Shown: positions 1-11,955 of the stretch, piece after piece | How positions within the stretch are numbered: the stretch's first letter is position 1 | Layout: every line of letters starts with the position of its first letter | From: Trissonchulus latispiculum | Lineage: Eukaryota > Nematoda > Enoplea > Enoplida > Ironidae | Direction of reading: 5' to 3' | Assembly: GCA_030248195.1 (NCBI GenBank) | Contig: JASAND010023271.1 | Coordinates: forward strand, 44,044-108,043 | Length of the DNA stretch: 64,000 bases | Position numbers and translations under genes: made by a program | The notes under the pieces: generated by a model | What the model was told of the DNA's origin: nothing | Seen by the model: only the letters and a program-made list of their open reading frames with translations | The model's database searches: none

Positions 1-3000
1 AGTTGACCTATCATGGCCTGTGTGAGCTGAACTCTCATTTGAAAGACGGGGAGTTGGCCGTGCTGTTTCGTAACAATCACTTTTCGACACTCTACAAGCA
101 TAAGGTATCGTATGAATTTTAATGGATCTAACCTTAGTTTAATACGTATACAGTACCCTGCACTCAAATGGTGACAGTTGGCGATAATTGGAAGTTCGCG
201 AAGTTGACGGAAATCGCCGAAGTTAACGAAAATCGCTATCAAGCTCTACCAAAGTTCGCGAATTTAAGTTTTCGCCAACTGTCACCTTTTGAGTGCAGGG
301 TACTGTTAGAAAACGAAATCTAAAAATTCTACCGGAAACCGCAAAGAACGATTGCCTGGTAACGGGACGACGTCTGCTAAGTTTTTGTAACATAGTGAGG
401 CCACAGAAATGGATTATTCGGGATGTAGAGTTGAAATTGTCCTGAATTGGTTTTTCGAACATAACTTTCGCTACAGTGGTCACAGGGCCAAAGTTCTTAT
501 ACCATTCGACGCAGAATCGCACGCTCTTTCCAACGGTGGGTGGGTGTCCCGATGCGCCGCGACCTCTGCAGGAAAAGCTTGGGCACCAACAAACATGGAA
601 GTTGTACGTCAACATGTGCCAACGAGACACGCGCCGGCGCGCGCGGATGACCGCGCTTGACGGCCCCATTGTCGCGGTAAAGTTACTCAAAAGAAAGAGG
701 AGACTGCTGGTTCAGGAACTGCTTAAATTACCCTAATCAGACGACTGGTTAGTGAGATATGACCATTTAAAGATTTTTGCTTCATTTTGTCAAAATCCAT
801 ACAGTACCCTGCACCCAAATGGTGACAGTTGGCGATAATTGGAAGTTCGCGAAGCTGACGGAAATCGCCGAAGTTGACGAAAATCGCTATCAAGCTGCCA
901 AAGTTCGCGAATTTCAGTTTTCGCCAACTGTCACCTTTTGAGTGCAGGGTACTGTATAATAAATGGTCGGTCACTGTGTTGGTTGCATCTTGACAAGAGT
1001 ACATTATACATAAGAGTATGACAGCTGGTCACGCTAACGTCTGATTTCTCCCCCCCCCCCCCCGCAAATTGGTACCTAGTCGAAACGGGGGTACGCTCAC
1101 TCGCTCTATGCTTGCGTGCTAAAGCTGGAAAACACAAGGACTATCCGTGCCCCCCTTCCCTTAATTTCGGCTCATTTTGTTTCTATCCGGAATGCTTCTT
1201 TTTTCAACCATTGTACAAAAAGTACCAATGATATAGAAGTTATGTGCTCTTCTCTCCCGGCTCCGTGGTGTAGTGGTTGCACGCCTGACTGCAGTCCGGG
1301 GGCTAGACTCCTGGCGGAGCCAAATTTTTTTTACACGATTTTCTTGGTCCATACGTTCGTTAGTTTTTTCTGCAAATTTCTCTATCTAGTTTTCCTTATC
1401 TAGCTTTTTTCATCTACTCCATGTTTTATTAGGAAGAAATGTATGTGATGTTGACCTAACAAGAATTCCTGCCCGAGCCGCGTGTAGTCTGGGAGACCCT
1501 GAGCAATGTCAATGGGGATAGTCATTTTGTGGACGGGGAATTTCTGACGGTTCCCCCGAAATTGGAACCCTCTCCTCCCCCAGCCAGCGCCGCCAATGGC
1601 AGTAATTCTTCCGGCAGTGTCAATCAGTCGCAGGGCTCGCCTGGTGGCGCTACTGTACCCCTTGTGGCGCCCCTCCCCGAAGGGGCTACCCGGGAACAGC
1701 AAGAAGACCATGAGTAAGCGTAGAGTAGTGCTTTCTGGGGAGGGGGAGTTGGGGGGATTTTTTGAGTTTTTCTCAGTTTTTTCTAGTTTCCAAACTTTGA
1801 GCAAGAGCAGAGTTCAGTGTAGTGGTGGCGCTTTTTGAAGGGGAGGGCTTTTAGATTTTTCTTTAGTTTTTTCTAGTTTTTAGCTTTGAAAAAGGATGGG
1901 GTAAAGCTTAAATTAATTGTTTTGTTATGGTAAAAAATTTGTTGGTTCTTATTTTTCCATTCGTCAGATGACAACAAATATTCCGTTGTCTTGTTGGAGT
2001 GGTTGGTAGCATTTTTTGCCCCATCAAAAGTTTGCATTTTGAAGAGCTGAAAATGGAAGGGGTCTCTACACAGCTTTTTTCATGGCACATTTTGTGTCAT
2101 TAAGTTTCTTCCAGTTTATAAAAATCATTCCCTTACTCAATATCTGTTCAGGCGCAAAACTTTAAGAGTTACATAATTTTTGTCTATACATGATCATGAT
2201 TCTTGTGATGCTATCCTTTCTGCTCTTTCTAGTTTTTTCTTTATTTTTTATAAATTTTTATAAGTTTATAATTTTTTAATTTTTTAATTTGTTTCAGCTT
2301 TGCCATGGCGGTCCAGCTGTCAGATCAGGAGCAATTGGAACCCTCTGGACCTCCTGACTCTTCGTAAGTCTTCTTTCTTTACTTGAAGGAGGGGGGGGGG
2401 TTCCGTTCCTAAATTGCCAAATTTTCGTCTTCCTAAAATAGCTGTTTGCAGTGGATGGCATAAAGCTTCGATTTCAAAAAGGTGGATGGTTGCTAGCCTT
2501 TTATAAATGCAATATTGACTAGGGTTGTACCCGGGCCGTGTAGAGGACTGCGGGCCCCGGCCGGCCCGATTTAAGCCCGGGCCCGGAAAGCCCGGCCCGC
2601 TACCTGTCCCGGTTTTAGAGGCGGATCTTACCTGGCCTACTGGGCTCATCGTGCCTGCCTGACTCATTATGCAAGTCTGGGACACTTGCCGCGGCCCGGT
2701 CTTTGAGCCGGGCCTAGTGGCGGGTCCGGGCTTCAGAGTCCGGGCCTATCACCAGGCCCGAAGAGTTAAGGTCGAGCCAAGGAGCTTGCCCGGGCAAAGC
2801 TTTATTGAATCTTCAGTACAAAAAGTGTAAATTTTTGTCAAACCCCATCTTTTCTCGACAAAATATTCAAAATCTTGGATACGCCCCTGCTGACCGACCC
2901 TTCACCATTGTATGTCGTTGGATGTGCGTAGGTACACTGTTTATCTGGTTGCTGCTGCTTCTAGACTGATTTATGTAGGGGCGCGATAGCGCCCCTACAT

Positions 3001-6000
3001 AATATGGGTATAAAGGCGTCTGCGCGGGCCCCTGGAGACCGTGTTGGCCTGGTGCCAGCTAATTAGAGGTCCGGCGGTGGTAAAAAGGTTACCATCGTAA
3101 ACAACTCGAGTAGTACTACAAGTACCACCATACTTTTGGTTCGAATTCGAAACTTCGAATTTTTGCACTAGGCGATAGTTACCGTGCGTTTGTTTTTTTT
3201 CTCGGTGAATAACGCTTATTGGAAATGCATTTTACGGCGAAGTGTTGGAACGATGTGGGCATTTTGGCACCATACTACTATTATATGTTGGTAGACAGGA
3301 TCCCCCCATGCTACCTTTTTTTGGTCATTTTGGCACCTGGCCAATTTTGGCTCTGTGCCAAGGTCCCAAAGTCGGACTTTCGCTATTTTTTGCAAATTTT
3401 GGTCACACTTTTCTAAAACTGGGTAGAAGCTGGAGAGGTCTAGTATCTTTTGTTGAAAATTACCAGTAGGGGTGCATAAAGTAACGAGGGGGATTTTTTA
3501 ATTTTGCTCCCTAGCTTTCAGGAGATGGGCCCAAACTTTGCATTTTTTTGGCCTGTTTGGGCGAAAAGTTTTTAAGTCCCACTTTTACTAGAAATGGCCT
3601 AAAAGTCACTAAAAATGGCGTTTTTCGGCCTTGGGGTGGTACGCATATATAGTAAATCGGGGTCGCTGAAAACGATGAGCATACTGCCGATACCGCCCGA
3701 AGTGACCACTGGTCAGCATGGCTCCCGTGGTTCCTCGCCCAGGGTCAAAGTTGGGAAAACTCCCTCTAAACAGCGTTTTTCGGCGTTTTGGTCGGGGGCA
3801 TATATAGTAAATCGACTACGCTCGTTTCAATGGGCATATTGCCGAAACCGACCGAAGTAACCACTGGTCACTACAGCCTATGGGGCCTATTGACCACTGG
3901 TCAAACGGCCCAAAACAGCGTTTTTCGGCGTTTTGGTCGGGGGCATATATAGTAATACGCTCGTTTCAACGGGCATATTGCCGAAACCGACGGAAGTGAC
4001 CACTGGTCACTACGGCCTAGGAGTCCTATTGACCACTGGTCAAACGGCCTAAAACTGCGTTTTTCGGCGTTTTGATTGGGAGCATATATAGTAAATCGAC
4101 TACGCTCGTTTCAATGGGCATATCGCCGAAACCGACGGAAGTGACCACTGGTCACTACAGCCTATGGGGCCTATTGACCACTGGTCAAACGGCCCAAAAC
4201 AGCGTTTTTCGGCGTTTTGGTCGGGGGCATATATAGTAAATCGACTACGCTCGTTTCAATGGGCATATTGCCGAAACCGACGGAAGTGACCACTGGTCAC
4301 TACGGCCTAGGAGTCCTATTGACCACTGGTCAAACGGCCCAGAACTGCGTTTTTCGGCGTTTTGGTAGGGGGCATATATAGTAAATCGACTACGCTCGTT
4401 TCAATAGACATTGTCGAAATTGAGGGAAGCGTGCAACCTGTGGTCACTACGGTCTATGGCGCCTATTGACCAGTGGTCAAACCCCTTAAAACAGCGTTTT
4501 TCGGCGTTTTGTTGGGAGCATATATTGTAAATCGACTACGCTCGTTTAGCATGGCCCTGTTCAAGCTCCTTGTATCCATTACCGCATTGCTGGAAAGGGA
4601 TCCTTTAAAATGACAGAAGGACAAGAAATAAAAATGCTCCTCTGGAGCATGAAAAAGTAATATGGGTGATGGTGAGGTTGCAAAATCAAGAGAGGACTAG
4701 TCTTTAAAATGCTTAATATGGGGCTAGGTTGAAAAATAGAAGAGGACTAGGTTGTGAGCGAATTAATATGGGCACAGCTTCGCCGAACAACCCATATTCG
4801 CGGGATTTCACGTTTCGTCTTAGCTTAGAGCTATCAATGTCAGTCAATAAAAAATTTAAGCAGTTGAATACTCATCGAATATAGCTGTTTGCATGTACTG
4901 TTAGACTAGCTGCTAGGAATATATACGTAAATTATCATCATTTTGTGTTGAAATTTTAATTTCCTGGTCAAATTTGGGGGTTGGTTCCATAACTGGTGTA
5001 ATGAGGTCATTACTTCTCCGTTGGGGGAAGGTGTAGCGTAGCTAGTGTATTCCTGTAAGTGTTTTGTCTCCCAACTTTAATAACCTTTTACAAGTTTCTT
5101 AACTTCTTTCGTAGTCTCTCTTAGTAGCCTAAACAATCTAAGGTCCTGTCTAATCTTCTAACCTTTTTCATCTTTCAGTTTCATCAAAACTAACTTCATA
5201 TTTTCACGTAGGGTAACTGTAGCTAACATTTCTATACTTAACTTAACTTAACAGTTACTTTCTATAAACGGTCTTTAAATTATAACAGTCTGCATCTCAG
5301 TTTCTCGTAGCTTACTGTCCAGCAAAATACATATAACTGTTCTGTATATACATGTGCAGCATCATATACATGCCCAGTGCTTATATGTAGCTTAAAATAA
5401 TGTGGACCCTCCTTGGAGTTGTATGTGCGTAGGAGATCGCTTATTTTGTTGTAGTGTGTGTGCGTTAGTCAAAGCATTTTTTGTCTGTCTGTGCTGCTAT
5501 TGCAGTGAATTCAATTTTTGAAGTCAGTCTTATTAAAGTTGGTGTTTGAGAGCGGTCGGGTCTAGGCTTTCGTTGCTTTCACAGAGAGCTGAGTTAGTAT
5601 TAGTCGGGCGCTGTGTTGAGTTTGTTGAAGCCTACCAACTTAGTGCGTTTATTCGGAGGTATTTTCTGTGCGACGGAGGTATTGCTTAGTGGATTGCGAA
5701 GCGGAGGTTTTCCTGTCACAGCGAAGCGGAGGTACGAGAGGGACAGCGAAGCGGAGGAAATTTCGGAGTGATTGAACGGCGTGTGATTGTGTACGAGCGA
5801 GAGACATAGCTATACCGAGATTGAAGGCTAGAGACGAAAGAAGTAGGTTCAGTTTATGCCGGCCATCTAATTTAGTAGTTGAAGTACATAAAAGCTAAGA
5901 CAACCGTCTTACAGAGCTATCAATGTCAGTCAATAAAAAATTTAAGCAGTTGAATACTCATCGAATATAGCTGTTTGCATGTACTGTTAGACTAGCTGCT

Positions 6001-6730
6001 AGGAATATATACGTAAATTATCATCATTTTGTGTTGAACTACCGCAGGCTCTACTACTAGGAGAGGTCTAAGGATATGATGCTAAAGCTATTGGTCCAAG
6101 TCAGGAGGAAATAGAAGATCGTGGAAGAGTCCTAAATTATTCTTGAATATAAGTTTTCCGTATAAATGGATATGTAAAATGCGCTGGTTAGTATGAAGCA
6201 CTTATCGAAGAAAACGTTTGCTAAAATAAAAGTTCGAATAAAGCTCGAGCACATACCGTAGCTGTAGGTTATTTATGAACTATACACCAAATGTATCGTG
6301 GATATGCATAATAATTTACATTTACAAACCGCGAATATGGGTTGTTCGGCGAAGCTGTGCCCATATTAATTCGCTCACAACCTAGTCCTCTTCTATTTTT
6401 CAACCTAGCCCCATATTAAGCATTTTAAAGACTAGTCCTCTCTTGATTTTGCAACCTCACCATCACCCATATTACTTTTTCATGCTCCAGAGGAGCATTT
6501 TTATTTCTTGTTGATTTGATTTTTTGATTTGATTTGATCTTTTCAGGGGTGATCATGAACTGGCCGTTCAGTTGCAACGGGAGGAGGATCAGCGTGCTGC
6601 GGCTGAGGCGGCGGCAGCGGAGAGCGGTGGTGGTGCTGAACCTGGAGCACAGCCCGCCACAGGTGGAGGTGCAGCACCACAGAGCGATGATGCCTCCTCT
6701 CCAGACGGTGCTGCCAAGAAGAAGGGAACG
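1..6730 (+). CDS. MINDY: MINDY1/2 (FAM63) deubiquitinase, 3' exons, 5' part outside the window
   Basis: MINDY proteases trim Lys48-linked ubiquitin chains. Exons seen: 3-104 in frame (window starts inside it), 1433-1713, 2298-2363 and 6547-6730, all with GT-AG borders. The first exon encodes LTYHGLCEL and FRNNHFST, the second VVWETLSNVNGDS, both close to MINDY1/2 family signatures from the C-terminal part of the catalytic domain. Later exons encode DFAMAVQLSDQE and DHELAVQLQREED, the MIU-like ubiquitin-binding helices of the tail. The last exon is not certain; candidates lie near 10296 or 10752, before the AATAAA at 11002. Oddity: with the best acceptor (AG at 1431-1432) the reading frame meets TAA at 1457-1459, where the family has Asp of TDQGF. 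The gene may therefore be broken, mis-sequenced or spliced differently. Family assignment is firm; functionality is not. Confidence 0.88.
151..305. mobile_element. Tc1/mariner-type MITE, copy 1
   Basis: A 155-bp element whose ends are inverted repeats starting CAGTACCCTGCAC and ending in the complement. It lies in the first MINDY intron. Only TT/TA-like flanks are seen on the right, so the TA duplication is imperfect. Nearly identical to the copy at 802-954. Confidence 0.8.
802..954. mobile_element. Tc1/mariner-type MITE, copy 2
   Basis: Second copy of the 155-bp element in the same intron. The inverted ends are CAGTACCCTGCAC and complement, flanked by TA at 800-801 and 955-956. This fits TA-target-site insertion as in Tc1/mariner. 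It has no coding capacity. Confidence 0.82.
1259..1322 (+). tRNA. tRNA-Cys-like sequence, short and probably a pseudogene
   Basis: The acceptor arms GGCTCCG and CGGAGCC pair. TGGTGTAGTGG resembles the A box, and an anticodon-arm segment CTGACTGCAGTC suggests GCA (Cys). The B-box position reads GGCTAGACTCC, a poor match, and the total is only about 64 nt. A T-run follows. Likely a tRNA relic or SINE head in a MINDY intron. Confidence 0.5.
1714..2297. other. MINDY intron, T-rich
   Basis: Intron between two MINDY exons with donor GTAAGC and acceptor TTTCAG. It is rich in TTTTT runs; I see no gene or recognisable repeat in it. Confidence 0.6.
2525..2800. repeat. GC-rich GGGCCCGG/CCCGGGC low-complexity block
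   Basis: Dense imperfectly palindromic runs of GGCCCG and CGGGCC in otherwise AT-rich intron DNA. A related block starting with the same TAGGGTTGT-type lead lies near 37550-37605, and a TCTCGGT-rich block is at 47390-47510. These look like expansions of short GC words rather than genes. Confidence 0.55.
3600..4545. repeat. Tandem array, unit about 146 bp, with TTGACCACTGGTCAA palindromes
   Basis: The phrase GCGTTTTTCGGCGTTTT recurs at about 3772, 3918, 4056, 4201, 4347 and 4493. Each unit carries CATATATAGTAAATCGAC and two GACCACTGGTC palindromes, one expanded to TTGACCACTGGTCAA. The first and last units are diverged. The array lies in the MINDY intron and is non-coding. Confidence 0.85.
4621..6511. 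mobile_element. 1.9-kb foldback DNA element with ~180-bp inverted ends
   Basis: The left end (about 4621-4800) and right end (about 6330-6511) are almost perfect inverted copies; both begin ACAAGAAATAAAAATGCTCC. The interior has no convincing protein. It holds a 125-bp direct repeat (about 4826-4952 and 5911-6037) and a short GCGAAGCGGAGG array at 5696-5758. No clear target-site duplication is seen. It ends just upstream of the last identified MINDY exon. Confidence 0.8.
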
Positions 6731-6881
6731 GTAGGACGCCCTTTGGGTGGGAAGAGGGGGAGGGGGTGCTTATCTTGGCTTATCAGTGGTTGTAATGGAA
6801 GTTTGGGTAATCCAATGGTAGTATTGTAAGGAAAGCAGGCATAGGAAAGATTGATAAGCCGGTAACGGGAGTTCAGCTGAT

Positions 6882-6957
6882 GGCCCTGTGGTGTATAGTT
6901 GGTTAGCATGTCTGCTCCGGAGTCAGAAGGGCCGTGGTTCGAAACCCAGCTGGGCCA
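6882..6957 (+). tRNA. tRNA-like sequence (CGG anticodon position), probable pseudogene or SINE head
   Basis: GGCCC at the 5' end pairs with GGGCC before the final A. TGGTGTATAGTTGG is an A-box-like segment and GGTTCGAAACC a good B box. The loop TCCGGAG would give anticodon CGG (Pro), but the anticodon and T stems contain mismatches. Best read as a tRNA-derived relic. Confidence 0.5.
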
Positions 6958-9900
6958 ATACTTTACTTTCAATGGTGAATGGAAAGCTGAACCTCCCTCT
7001 TCCCTTCTCTCTTCTAGGTCCTGGTTTCGTGGGTACCAGGGTGCCTGACGCCTCCCGTCTTGGGCTTGTCCTCGGTTTCTTATTGGTCCACCAGCCCTGA
7101 TAGAAGCGCTACAGTATTAGAGAGTTTTTATACTGAGGTTTTTGAGAGTGAAGAAAGGTTGGGAACCATTAGGATGGAAAATACTGACTGTTGGGAACCA
7201 TTAGGATGGAAAATACTGACTAATTAGGTGCCACGCTCCCTCAAATTGTAACATGTAATTTTAGCAGGAGAGTGTATTTTATTTATTTGCTTAATTTTGG
7301 GCGAATTTCTATTTTTTGCCCACTTCATCCCAAAAAAATTCCCAGAAAGGAGAAATAATGACACGTAGCTTACTTATCATCTACTGAGTTTGGGTAGAGC
7401 GTTAGGTTTATAGTATATGCGTCAGGCATTTTTTAGGGTTTTGAAAGTGAGAGGGGTCTTCATCCCTCTCTTCCTCTATGGAGGGGGGGGGTTTCGAAAA
7501 GTGGGGGGGAGGCAGGCCAAAGGTATATAATATGCCTAAATTTTGGCTTTTAGCACTTTTGAGGTGTTTAGCTTAACAACAACGTCGCTGTTGTTAAGCT
7601 CAAAATGAGCTTACAATGTGCATACGACTGGTTTAAAAATTGAGAAAATTTGTGAAAATTTGACCTCGTAAACTTAATTTTTCGACGACACTTTTGAGTG
7701 ACTGCCGAAAAAGTGGGAGGGGGCTTTCCGGAAAGTGGAGGGGGCATCGAAAAGTGGGGGGAGACCCCCCCAGCCCCCCCCCCCACTAAAAAAACTGCCA
7801 GTCCGTAGTGTTAAGGAGTTATATATTGTGAGAAAGAGCGGACATTTTAGGGTGCGCTGAGTATTTGTCATTTTCTTTTCTATCACTTCGTCTCAATTTC
7901 TAAGCTGGCTTATCCCTAGTGGGGGGGGGGGGGGAGTGGGCGCCCACCATTCGGCGACCTCCCCCCCCCCCGATTCGAGGAGCCCCCATGAAATTCCGAC
8001 CTCCCCCATAATTCCAAAAAACTGCCAACTTTTACCCTAAATCATTTACCCTTATCAAAATTTTTCCGCCCTGGCCGGATTTTTAACGAAATTTTCACTA
8101 TTTTAGCATAAAAATCAGGCAGGTTTACACAGAAACCCACAAAAATTTGAAAAACTTTCCAAGAATCTGCCCCCCCCTTTTGGGGTGATCTTCCCTCAAA
8201 AATTGCCAAGGAATACGCCAGCTAACTAATGTGATTTTCGTGTTATGTACTCCTATGTTTTCTTGGTTCAGTTGAATGCGAAAGGGACTATAACATACTT
8301 TTAATTAGGGGAACGAATAACGACATCGTGTTCACGTAAATTTACTTCCTGATTTTCGATTAAATGTTGATTAATAATACTTACTATATACTTGATTTTG
8401 TTCAGTGTTTCTATTTCTTCAGAATTTATTTTCTATAGCTACTCTTTATATGTATTGTTTCAGTGTTCTCTGTTGTAAAGCTGCTGCTCACCTTGCGCCA
8501 CATAACAATATACGTTATCCTTTTCTGCTCCTATATTTGAAGTAGACCTTCTACGTATTTGTGACAATAACCCGTCCATGTGGTATATACCCAGCTGTCA
8601 ATCATATTTTGCTATATACGTACCATAATCCTCGTCAAGCCTAAGCTTTGCCCGTGAAACTGCCGAAATCCTTTGCTCTGTAGATGTTTTTCCCCACGGG
8701 TTTTTTGTGGCTCCTTTGGATGGCAGTTGTTTTTTTCCTCCGACCGGACTACGTACCAACCCCGTACCTTTTCTTTGACATTTCATTTTGATTTTGTCAT
8801 CTAATGTTGGTTAATTGGTCTTTTTCTGATGTCAAAGTTGTAATAATACGTATAGTAACCTACAGTTTGTGTAGCAGTTTTTTCATTTTTTTCTGATTCT
8901 ACTATCATTATTTATGGCTCATTTATTTTGCTGTAATTCTCTTAGGATGTATGTATTTGGTTCTGTGCTTTTGCGTGCGTACGTACGTTCACTGTTTAGT
9001 TTCTGTGCGTTTTTTGGTCTCAAAGACTCATGCAATTTGGTGGTAATTTTGTGTATAAGTTCATGTGAGTGTGCTAATCTTATAGTCCAAGAGATGTTAT
9101 TCTGCCAGGCTTTCGATTAATTTTAAAAGGAACACAAATTTTGAATAGAAATTCCAAAAGAAATTATATATACTGAGTGTTTTTGTATTTTGGCCATATT
9201 ATGTACTTATTTAAGTAGTTTTCTTCTTGCGTGGGTGTTTTTTCCTTTTTTCCGGTGTATTTTCTGTCCACTATTTTTTGTGTCTCGCTGTGCATTTTTG
9301 CTCGTTTTCAAAACGGAGCATTTTCTTTCATGACTTGACCTTGATTGTCTGTTGTCATGTACCTGGGTTGACTGATATTTGATCTGTAATTTTGAGTTTT
9401 CTTCTTTCTATTTTCTTTCTTTTTTCCTTTTGGTATGTACTTACATTATAATAATCGTGCGTGGTGTGTTGTAACGAATTTTTCTCTTTTCCGGTTTTTG
9501 TACTTTTCTTTGTAGTTAATATTTTGTTTTAACCTTTCGTTGCTCTATAATAACCGTTTTTGTGTGAACTTACACGTATAATTTGTTTAGTTTTGCGTAT
9601 GTGTGAGGTACGTATATAAGTCCAACTACCTTGTATATTGTATGTGCTAAGTCTCCTTTGTCGTAGATTTTGTGGTTTTTTCCGCATGCAGGCACGTTTC
9701 CTTTTTCAAAATGGCAATACTTTTGAAGCTAATTTCATGATTTTTTATTTACGTTAATTTATGAGATTCTAATGTTTCAAGTTGTTTTCTAGAATTCGAC
9801 GAAAAAATTAGTTTGGAACAACTGCCCACTTGACATTTAAGTATGCTATGCTATTGTACATTATTTGCATGTGTATTGTAAGCTGTCTGTATTTTAAATT

Positions 9901-11001
9901 TTTGTCTAAAATCTTGATACAATCAATGTTAATTTTTTCGGTGTTGCTAACTCTATACTGGTCAATATTTGTAGTCCTAACATGTTTTATTCTATGTGTA
10001 TTTTATTTTATCTAACTGTTTTAGTTGCTTTGAGTGGTTGATTGATATGTAGTAGTATTATTGTCCTCGTGAAAGCGTGTATGTTGTTGTTAAGCTTACT
10101 TAGAGCTAACTTGGCTTTATTAGGCCTTTTGAGCTGCAGTAGTTTGCCCTAGGTAATAATTTCTTGAAGGTTAGATAAGTTTTGTAATTGAAAATTTAGC
10201 TTTGTTTTTGTTTAGTGAAATTTGTCCCTTATTTTGGTTAATTTCAGTTTTGATCCATCATAATAAAGCTTGGACTTTTGACCGATCTTTGCAGTTTACC
10301 AAAAAACTACTTGCTTGCCTTGCATACCCAAATGAAGCCGAAAACTGCATCCGAATTGCTAGGATTTATGTTTTTTAAGAGTGACCCTGCAAAAAATGCC
10401 TTGGTTAAGTCTTTCCCGTGACCTATTCCCTAACAACTTGCGTTTGCCTAAATTTAAATATATACCTATATATACTCAGCGAAATTTGTCGAGTTTATTT
10501 ACGGTTAAGCTTAAAATGTTGTTGGATGATTTTCTGAATAAATTTGTCACCACCTTGACGTAGTCTCTAACATCCACCCCAAATCGAATAAAATAAATGG
10601 AAAATGTATTTGCTTCCGTAGTTTTAGTCTTGATATTATGGTATGTATTATCCTTAAATTATGGATTTTTGAGTTATTGTTATGTCTTACTCTGTAGTGT
10701 TTTCTCTCTGCTTGTGATGTCATCCTAAGTCTGAGTTAATTAGAATTTTTGTTGTGTGCAGAAATGTGGGTTTGGAACCATATTCGAATCATTGTCCTAC
10801 ACGTTACCTGTGTCGATGTTTTTGTTCGTGACTTTCTTCAAGTGCTGCTTATGTAAAGTTTAGTGTAAAGTAACAGTTGTTGTAGTGATAACAATGTGTA
10901 ATTGTGCTTATAGTTGCTGCGTTTTCTGTCGTGTGCTTTAATGTAACTTATACCTAGAGAAGTGTATTAATACTGTACGTAGGTCATGTATTTTGTTTCT
11001 C

Positions 11002-11007
11002 AATAAA
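11002..11007 (+). terminator. Poly(A) signal, probable MINDY 3' end
   Basis: AATAAA followed by a T/GT-rich stretch, the only strong signal before the G-tract and the Maverick element. Confidence 0.5.
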
Positions 11008-11030
11008 CTTTTTATCCATTGCTGTGTGGA

Positions 11031-11916
11031 CTTTATTTCTGGTAGTTTTAACTGAGGGGGGGGGGGGGTATTTATTGGTGGGCCATTAATTTGAACGAAG
11101 TCACGAAGTCAAGACATTTTGCACCAAAATAAATATCAAGCAATAGAGTTGGGACTGTGATGAAAAACCAAAAACGGGGGAGGAGATGGTGGTGGTGGTT
11201 TTGCAGAACAAAAAGCTGGCGGGAAAAAACTTTCTTTTGGTTTTTTTTTTTTTTTTCTTTCCTTCCCTCCACAGACACACAACAAATACAAGAAGTTATG
11301 TTGTGTGTTTTTTTGTATGCGTGTAGACGTGATGGCGTTTTGTAGTATAGTAGCGCGGCAGCACGGTTACTGAATAGAATCGCAGAAGTGGTAAGGTTGA
11401 TTATATAATAGAATCATGTATTGTGGGCGGGGGGCGGGGGAGAGCAGGAGAGGGGAGGTGTGTGGAGGTTGGATTGCGGGGCGTGTGTGGTTGTTTTGGT
11501 GGGGGGTGTGGGTTGGTAACGCATTAAGTAAAATAATATTAATTATTTTTTTATAGTGGTTCAGTAGGTGTGATGGTATTGTGTTGTATAATTAACTCCT
11601 ACCGCGTTCTGGGGCCATTATTTAAATTGTAATTTATAAAAATATAATTTTAATTTTATAACATTTTTATATTTATTTATTAATTATTTCTTTATATATT
11701 TTGTTTGTTATTGATTGTTTGTTATTAATTGACAATAATTAACTATTTTTATTTTGTTGTTTTTTTTTTTCTATTTTTTGAGGCGGCAAAAAAAAAAAAA
11801 AATAGTATGTTATAATGTACCATCCGACCCGTGGGGAAGATGGTGGAAAGGTGGTAAGTGGGGGGAGGTGGGTGGAAAAGGTAATAAAAGAGGTGTGGGG
11901 GGTGGAGGGGGGGGTG
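11031..11916. other. Flanking DNA left of the Maverick-type element
   Basis: G-runs (11055-11068), an AT-rich segment at 11520-11750, and A/T homopolymers at 11760-11805. From about 11817 the sequence becomes G-rich. The exact element end is hidden in this low-complexity DNA. No gene seen. Confidence 0.5.

Positions 11917-11955
<39 letters not shown>

Larger units (their letters stand above)
6731..11030. other. MINDY 3' region: terminal intron(s), UTR and repeats
   Basis: No further convincing coding exon. 7440-7800 and 7910-8230 carry G-run/C-run repeats of the AAAAGTGGGGGG family that recurs across the window. A perfect 12-bp-arm hairpin, AGCTTAACAACA with its complement, lies at 7570-7600. 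From 8230 onward the DNA is T-rich and unique-looking, ending in AATAAA at 11002-11007, the likely MINDY poly(A) signal. Possible last-exon acceptors are TTTGCAG near 10295 and TGTGCAG near 10752, neither supported by homology. Confidence 0.5.

Noticed and set aside
223..736. Overlapping frames of 80-155 aa in the first MINDY intron
   Set aside because: They run through the MITE and unrelated intron DNA; no family motif and conflicting strands.
1457..1459. Reassigned TAA codon in the host code
   Set aside because: METTL16 and several element genes end in TAA at the expected length, so TAA acts as stop here.
6990..7100. Last MINDY exon after the pyrimidine tract ending CTTCTAG at about 7017
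   Set aside because: The splice site is attractive, but the encoded peptide has no likeness to MINDY tails and lies next to a tRNA-like relic.
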